Assembly: GCF_023746615.1 (NCBI RefSeq)
Contig: NZ_CP082275.1
Location: forward strand, 186,001-250,000
Direction: 5' to 3'
DNA length: 64,000 bases
Origin: Grimontia kaedaensis
GTDB lineage: Bacteria > Pseudomonadota > Gammaproteobacteria > Enterobacterales > Vibrionaceae
Part shown: one piece after another, positions 60,733 to 64,000 of the stretch
How positions within the stretch are numbered: the first letter of the stretch is position 1
Layout: every line of letters begins with the position of its first letter
The notes under the pieces: model-generated
What the model was told of the DNA's origin: nothing
Database searches by the model: none
The model's input: the letters and a program-made list of their open reading frames with translations, nothing else
Made by a program: the position numbers and the translations under genes

Positions 60733-60763
60733 TTTCGTTTATCTTTGCCTGCGGTAAACGAAA
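60733..60763. repeat. Inverted repeat upstream of yheO (second)
   Basis: TTTCGTTTA and TAAACGAAA, perfect 9-base arms 13 bases apart, ending 24 bases before the yheO start. It may be an operator, possibly for YheO itself, or a leader hairpin. Confidence 0.5.
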
Positions 60764-60787
60764 TCCATCACAAAGGAAGATAAACCT

Positions 60788-61510
60788 GTGGTATCGACAG
60801 ACAGCTTTGGTGCGGACGTGATCGTCGAAAGTGATCTTATTGAGAGTAATCCTTTCACCGACACCGATCGCGTTATCCTAAAATCTTATGAAGCCGTGGT
60901 AGATGGTCTTGCAGCCCTGATTGGTCAGCACTGTGAAATCGTGCTGCACTCACTGGAAGATTTGAACACCTCTGCTATCAAAATTGCCAACGGTGAGAAC
61001 ACTGGCCGTCAGGTGGGTTCGCCAATCACTGATTTGGCGCTTCGTATGCTTCGTGATATCGAAGGGTCTGAGCGAAACTTCTCACGTGCTTACTTCACGC
61101 GTGCCAAAGGCAATACCCTGATGAAGTCCATCACAGTAGCCATCCGCAATGCGGATAACCGCGTGATTGGTCTTTTGTGTATCAACATAAACCTGGATGC
61201 GCCATTTTCTCAAGTGCTGCAAGCTTTCATGCCGACAGAGGAAGCGCGTCAGGCAGTGTCTTCTGTTAACTTTGCCAGTGATGTTGATGAGCTGGTAGAC
61301 CAAACGGTTGAACGCACCATTGAAGAAATCAATGCCGATAAGTCAGTGTCGAATAACACCAAGAACCGCCAGATTGTGATGGAGTTGTTCGATAAAGGTA
61401 TTTTCGATATCAAAGATGCTATTAACCGAGTGGCAGATCGCCTCAATATTTCCAAACACACGGTTTATCTTTACATCCGCCAGCGTAAAGGTGAGGACGG
61501 CGAAAAATGA
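60788..61510 (+). CDS. yheO: YheO-like PAS/HTH regulator
   Basis: A 240-residue cytosolic regulator. Residues 25-145 form a YheO-like PAS domain (LKSYEAVVDGLAALIGQHCEIVLHSLEDL; IGLLCININLDAPF), and residues 180-235 a helix-turn-helix (GIFDIKDAINRVADRLNISKHTVYLYIRQ). The start is GTG at 60788 with AGGAAG upstream. It overlaps tusD by 4 bases (ATGA), as in the E. coli yheO-tusDCB order, implying it is tied to the sulfur relay genes. Its ligand is unknown. Confidence 0.93.
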   Translation: MVSTDSFGADVIVESDLIESNPFTDTDRVILKSYEAVVDGLAALIGQHCEIVLHSLEDLNTSAIKIANGENTGRQVGSPITDLALRMLRDIEGSERNFSRAYFTRAKGNTLMKSITVAIRNADNRVIGLLCININLDAPFSQVLQAFMPTEEARQAVSSVNFASDVDELVDQTVERTIEEINADKSVSNNTKNRQIVMELFDKGIFDIKDAINRVADRLNISKHTVYLYIRQRKGEDGEK

Positions 61511-61899
61511 GCCTGAGTTATGTGCTGGTGGTGAATGGTCCAGTGTACGGGCGCCAGTCATCGCTCACCGCGTTCCGCTTTGCCAAAGCAGTGATAGAAA
61601 AAGGGTACACGTTAACGCGTGTGTTTTTCTATCAAGACGGTGTGTCCAATGCTTCCTCCCTGACTGTGCCAGCCAATGATGAATTTGATTTGGTTGCTGC
61701 TTGGCAATCGCTGTCAAAAGAGAGCGGTGTCGAGCTTGAAACCTGTGTTGCTGCTGCGCTGCGTCGTGGTCAGGTGAGCGAAGAAGAGGCCAAACAGCAC
61801 GCCCTCACATCTTCCAACATGGCTGATGGCTTTTCTCAGGCAGGTCTTGGCGCGCTTTCGGAAGCTCTGCTGACTGCCGATCGCGTTATTCAGTTTTAG
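61507..61899 (+). CDS. tusD: Sulfurtransferase TusD
   Basis: A 130-residue DsrE-fold subunit of the TusBCD complex, which relays sulfur from TusA to TusE for 2-thiouridine at wobble position 34 of tRNA. SYVLVVNGPVYG opens the fold; the active Cys80 lies in ELETCVAAALRRG (E. coli Cys78). It overlaps yheO by 4 bases and is 8 bases from tusC. Confidence 0.95.
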   Translation: MSLSYVLVVNGPVYGRQSSLTAFRFAKAVIEKGYTLTRVFFYQDGVSNASSLTVPANDEFDLVAAWQSLSKESGVELETCVAAALRRGQVSEEEAKQHALTSSNMADGFSQAGLGALSEALLTADRVIQF

Positions 61900-61907
61900 G
61901 TGCATGC

Positions 61908-62264
61908 ATGAAAAAGATAGGTTTTGTTTTCTCTTCTGCGCCTCATGGTAACGCGTCTGGCCGGGAAGGGCTTGATGCAGTGCTGGCAACCTCCAATTAC
62001 AGTGAAGATCTTATTCTGTTTTTCGTCGGTGATGCTGTGATGCAACTGCTGGCGGACCAAAAACCGGATGAGGTGCTGAGTCGCGACTATATTTCTACCT
62101 TTAAAATGTTGTCACTGTGTGATGTGGAAGAAATCTACGTGTGTGCTGACTCATTGGCTGAGCGTGGTCTGAGTGAACATCCCCTTGTTATTGAGGTAGA
62201 AAAAATCTCACCAACAGACATTGCAGCTTCACTGGGCCAATGCACCAAAGTGCTCCAGTTTTAA
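61908..62264 (+). CDS. tusC: Sulfur relay protein TusC
   Basis: A 118-residue DsrF-fold subunit of TusBCD. KKIGFVFSSAPHGNASGREGLDA at the N-terminus and the FFVGDAVMQLL segment match TusC. It lacks a conserved catalytic Cys, as is usual, and is structural in the heterohexamer. Nine bases before tusB. Confidence 0.94.
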   Translation: MKKIGFVFSSAPHGNASGREGLDAVLATSNYSEDLILFFVGDAVMQLLADQKPDEVLSRDYISTFKMLSLCDVEEIYVCADSLAERGLSEHPLVIEVEKISPTDIAASLGQCTKVLQF

Positions 62265-62273
62265 GGAATGACA

Positions 62274-62564
62274 ATGCTTCATACCGTTAATGCTTCCCCT
62301 TATGCTTCATCAGCTCTGTCGAATTGTCTGCGATATTCCGAAAAACACAGTGAGATCCTTTTGCTGGAAGATGCAGTTGTTGCCGGGATCCTCGGTGGGC
62401 AATGGGAAGGACAGCTTATTTCATCAGGACGCAGAATTTATGTGCTTCAGGAAGATGCTATCGCTCGTGGCATCGAGCAGAAAATCGCTTCGCAATTTGA
62501 ACTTATTGATATGGAAGGGTTTGTTGAGCTCACGGCCCGGCATGTCACGCAAATGAAATGGTGA
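62274..62564 (+). CDS. tusB: Sulfur relay protein TusB
   Basis: A 96-residue DsrH-fold subunit of TusBCD (E. coli 95): MLHTVNASPY, ILLLEDAVVAGILGG and TARHVTQMKW match it. ATG 62274 is 6 bases after AAGGA (62263-62267); an ATG two codons earlier lies directly on that site and is unlikely. Confidence 0.93.
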   Translation: MLHTVNASPYASSALSNCLRYSEKHSEILLLEDAVVAGILGGQWEGQLISSGRRIYVLQEDAIARGIEQKIASQFELIDMEGFVELTARHVTQMKW

Positions 62565-62614
62565 TTTAGCCGTCTATCTACTAGCGTAAAAGCTTGGGAA
62601 TGTAGCGGTTATAA

Positions 62615-62636
62615 AACGATCAATGCAAAGATCGTT
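62615..62636. other. Hairpin between tusB and rpsL
   Basis: AACGATC-AATGCAAA-GATCGTT; no T run follows, so it is not a clear terminator. It ends 9 bases before the rpsL -35. Confidence 0.35.
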
Positions 62637-62645
62637 GTATAAATC

Positions 62646-62674
62646 TTGACACCCAATTTGACGACGCCTAAAAT
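62646..62674 (+). promoter_or_regulatory. str operon promoter
   Basis: TTGACA (62646-62651), 17 bases, TAAAAT (62669-62674), followed by a TTCGCG discriminator. A near-consensus promoter 70 bases upstream of rpsL, typical of ribosomal-protein operons. Confidence 0.8.
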
Positions 62675-62743
62675 TTCGCGTCCCTACTTTTGTGGGGCAT
62701 AGATTTTTCACACTTATACGTAAGTAATATCAGGAGCTATTTA

Positions 62744-63118
62744 ATGGCAACTATTAACCAGCTGGTACGCAAGCCACGCATCAAGCAAGTTGCAAAAAGC
62801 AACGTGCCTGCGCTGGAAGCGTGTCCGCAAAAACGTGGTGTATGTACTCGTGTTTACACCACTACTCCTAAAAAACCTAACTCGGCACTGCGTAAAGTAT
62901 GTCGTGTTCGCCTGACCAACGGTTTTGAAGTTACTTCATACATCGGTGGTGAAGGTCACAACCTGCAAGAGCACTCAGTTGTTCTGATCCGCGGTGGTCG
63001 TGTTAAAGACCTTCCGGGTGTGCGTTACCACACCGTTCGTGGTGCACTTGACTGTGCAGGCGTTAACGACCGTAAACAAGGTCGTTCTAAGTACGGTGTG
63101 AAGCGTCCTAAGTCTTAA
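62744..63118 (+). CDS. rpsL: Ribosomal protein S12
   Basis: The product has 124 residues, the standard length. It lies in the 30S decoding centre. Lys43 in TTTPKKPNS and the lysine of VKDLPGVRYH are both present, the streptomycin-sensitive wild-type state. ATG 62744 has AGGAG at 62732-62736; an in-frame opening 18 codons upstream is not used. First gene of the str operon. Confidence 0.98.
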   Translation: MATINQLVRKPRIKQVAKSNVPALEACPQKRGVCTRVYTTTPKKPNSALRKVCRVRLTNGFEVTSYIGGEGHNLQEHSVVLIRGGRVKDLPGVRYHTVRGALDCAGVNDRKQGRSKYGVKRPKS

Positions 63119-63216
63119 TGGAATCCGTTAAGTAAGGCCAAACACTAATTAATTTGTAATTTTGAAAAAACTGAAAAGTTTTGGATAAAACCTGAAGAAG
63201 ACAACGGAGAATTTCC

Positions 63217-63687
63217 ATGCCACGTCGTCGCGTAATTGGTCAGCGTAAAATCCTGCCGGATCCTAAGTTCGGATCAGAGCTGCTGGCAAAATTTGTAAAC
63301 ATCGTAATGGTTGACGGTAAGAAGTCGACTGCTGAAAAAATCGTTTATGGTGCACTGGACATCATGGCAGAGCGTTCTGGTAAAGAGCACCTGTCCGTGT
63401 TCGAAGCCGCTCTTGAAAACGTACGCCCTGCGGTAGAGGTTAAATCTCGCCGTGTTGGTGGTTCAACTTACCAAGTGCCAGTAGAAGTGCGTCCTGTACG
63501 TCGTAACGCTCTGGCAATGCGTTGGTTGGTTGAAGCTGCGCGTAAGCGTGGTGAAAAATCTATGGCTCAGCGTCTGGCTAACGAAATGCTGGATGCATCT
63601 GAGAACAAAGGTACTGCTGTTAAGAAACGTGAAGACGTTCACCGTATGGCAGAAGCGAACAAAGCATTCGCTCATTACCGCTGGTAA
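63217..63687 (+). CDS. rpsG: Ribosomal protein S7
   Basis: A 156-residue 30S head protein that nucleates 16S rRNA 3'-domain assembly. MPRRRVIGQRKILPDPKFGSELLAKFVN and RRVGGSTYQVPVEVRP are the S7 signatures. It follows rpsL after 98 bases; in E. coli S7 represses the operon by binding the S12-S7 junction, and the same could hold for this gap. Confidence 0.98.
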   Translation: MPRRRVIGQRKILPDPKFGSELLAKFVNIVMVDGKKSTAEKIVYGALDIMAERSGKEHLSVFEAALENVRPAVEVKSRRVGGSTYQVPVEVRPVRRNALAMRWLVEAARKRGEKSMAQRLANEMLDASENKGTAVKKREDVHRMAEANKAFAHYRW

Positions 63688-63697
63688 TACCTTTTTG

Positions 63698-63717
63698 GGC
63701 GCGACTCCGGTCGCGCC
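63698..63717 (+). other. Hairpin between rpsG and fusA
   Basis: GGCGCGAC-TCCG-GTCGCGCC, an 8-bp perfect stem without a following T run. It lies 11 bases past the rpsG stop and is better read as an mRNA-processing or attenuation element than as a terminator. Confidence 0.45.
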
Positions 63718-63759
63718 TAAACCACATTCTAAGGATACCCTTAGTAAGAGGATACTACT

Positions 63760-64000
63760 GTGGCTCGTAAGACCCCTATTGAGCGCTACCGTAACATCGG
63801 TATTTGTGCGCACGTAGACGCAGGTAAAACTACAACAACAGAGCGTATCCTGTTTTACACCGGTCTTTCTCATAAAATTGGTGAAGTGCACGATGGTGCG
63901 GCAACCATGGACTGGATGGAACAGGAGCAAGAGCGTGGTATCACCATCACCTCCGCTGCGACTACAACTTTCTGGCGCGGTATGGATGCACAATTCCCTG
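63760..64000 (+). CDS. fusA: Elongation factor G, 3' partial
   Basis: Only the first 80 residues are present. The product begins with a GTG start and reads ARKTPIERYRNIGICAHVDAGKTTTTERIL, with the P-loop AHVDAGKTT and the switch motif QEQERGITITSAATT of the EF-G GTPase domain. EF-G drives ribosome translocation. AGAGGA precedes the GTG. The rest lies beyond the window. Confidence 0.97.
   Translation, partial: MARKTPIERYRNIGICAHVDAGKTTTTERILFYTGLSHKIGEVHDGAATMDWMEQEQERGITITSAATTTFWRGMDAQFP

Noticed and set aside
1..64000. Search by eye for CRISPR repeats, insertion sequences, tRNA/rRNA genes, prophage or toxin-antitoxin pairs.
   Set aside because: None seen; the window is conserved chromosomal backbone with few insertions.

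Overview
The window looks like a chromosomal backbone segment of a Vibrionaceae gammaproteobacterium, probably of the Grimontia/Enterovibrio/Photobacterium side of the family rather than Vibrio itself. This is judged from protein resemblance and gene order only. The order metL-metF, aphA, ppc, argCBG-argH(A), lpd, prx-grx, oxyR, mrcA, pilMNOPQ, aroK-aroB-damX-dam, rpe-gph-trpS, argD-astA-astD, crp, yhfA, prkB-yheU-yheT, yheS, kefGB, yheV, slyD-slyX, fkpA, yheO, tusDCB, rpsL-rpsG-fusA follows the Vibrio cholerae VC26xx neighbourhood as I remember it, and its second half follows the E. coli crp-to-str region. I see no tRNA, rRNA, insertion sequence, prophage or CRISPR array.

Layout. 1-5.2 kb: methionine genes with a MetJ operator, then the quorum-sensing regulator aphA with an upstream HapR/LuxR-like operator, then ppc. 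5.2-10.7 kb: arginine biosynthesis argC, argB, argG and the fused argH(A), behind a promoter with two tandem ARG boxes. The divergent argE that I expect here is missing. 10.7-14.4 kb: a peroxide-defence group (lipoamide-dehydrogenase-like flavoprotein, peroxiredoxin-glutaredoxin fusion, OxyR). 14.4-21.5 kb: PBP1A divergent from pilMNOPQ. 21.5-28.8 kb: shikimate, DamX, Dam, pentose and TrpS housekeeping genes. 28.9-36.3 kb: the most accessory-looking part, with a large secreted nuclease and a two-gene signalling pair. 36.3-41.9 kb: pabA and an argD-astA-astD-DUF1338 arginine-catabolism operon behind an ARG box. 42-51.5 kb: crp and yhfA, a rubrerythrin/Fe-S oxidoreductase/DUF3501 cassette with an OxyR-like site, prkB-yheU-DUF3187-yheT, and a MocR regulator with a LysE exporter. 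51.5-64 kb: yheS, kefGB, slyD, an isoaspartyl peptidase, slyX, fkpA, the tus sulfur-relay genes and the start of the str operon.

The most unusual find is the pair at 32.0-36.3 kb. A 1111-residue hybrid histidine-kinase-like protein has lost its phospho-accepting histidine (His to Tyr), its ATP-binding boxes and its HPt histidine, yet keeps a receiver domain with intact key residues. The adjacent response regulator has an intact receiver joined to an HD-GYP domain that has lost its HD pair and HHE motif. Both remain full-length open frames, which suggests selection for a non-catalytic signalling or scaffolding role. Second-tier finds are the OxyR-like site in front of the rubrerythrin cassette, a 64-codon gene next to a near-perfect CRP site, and the absence of argE.
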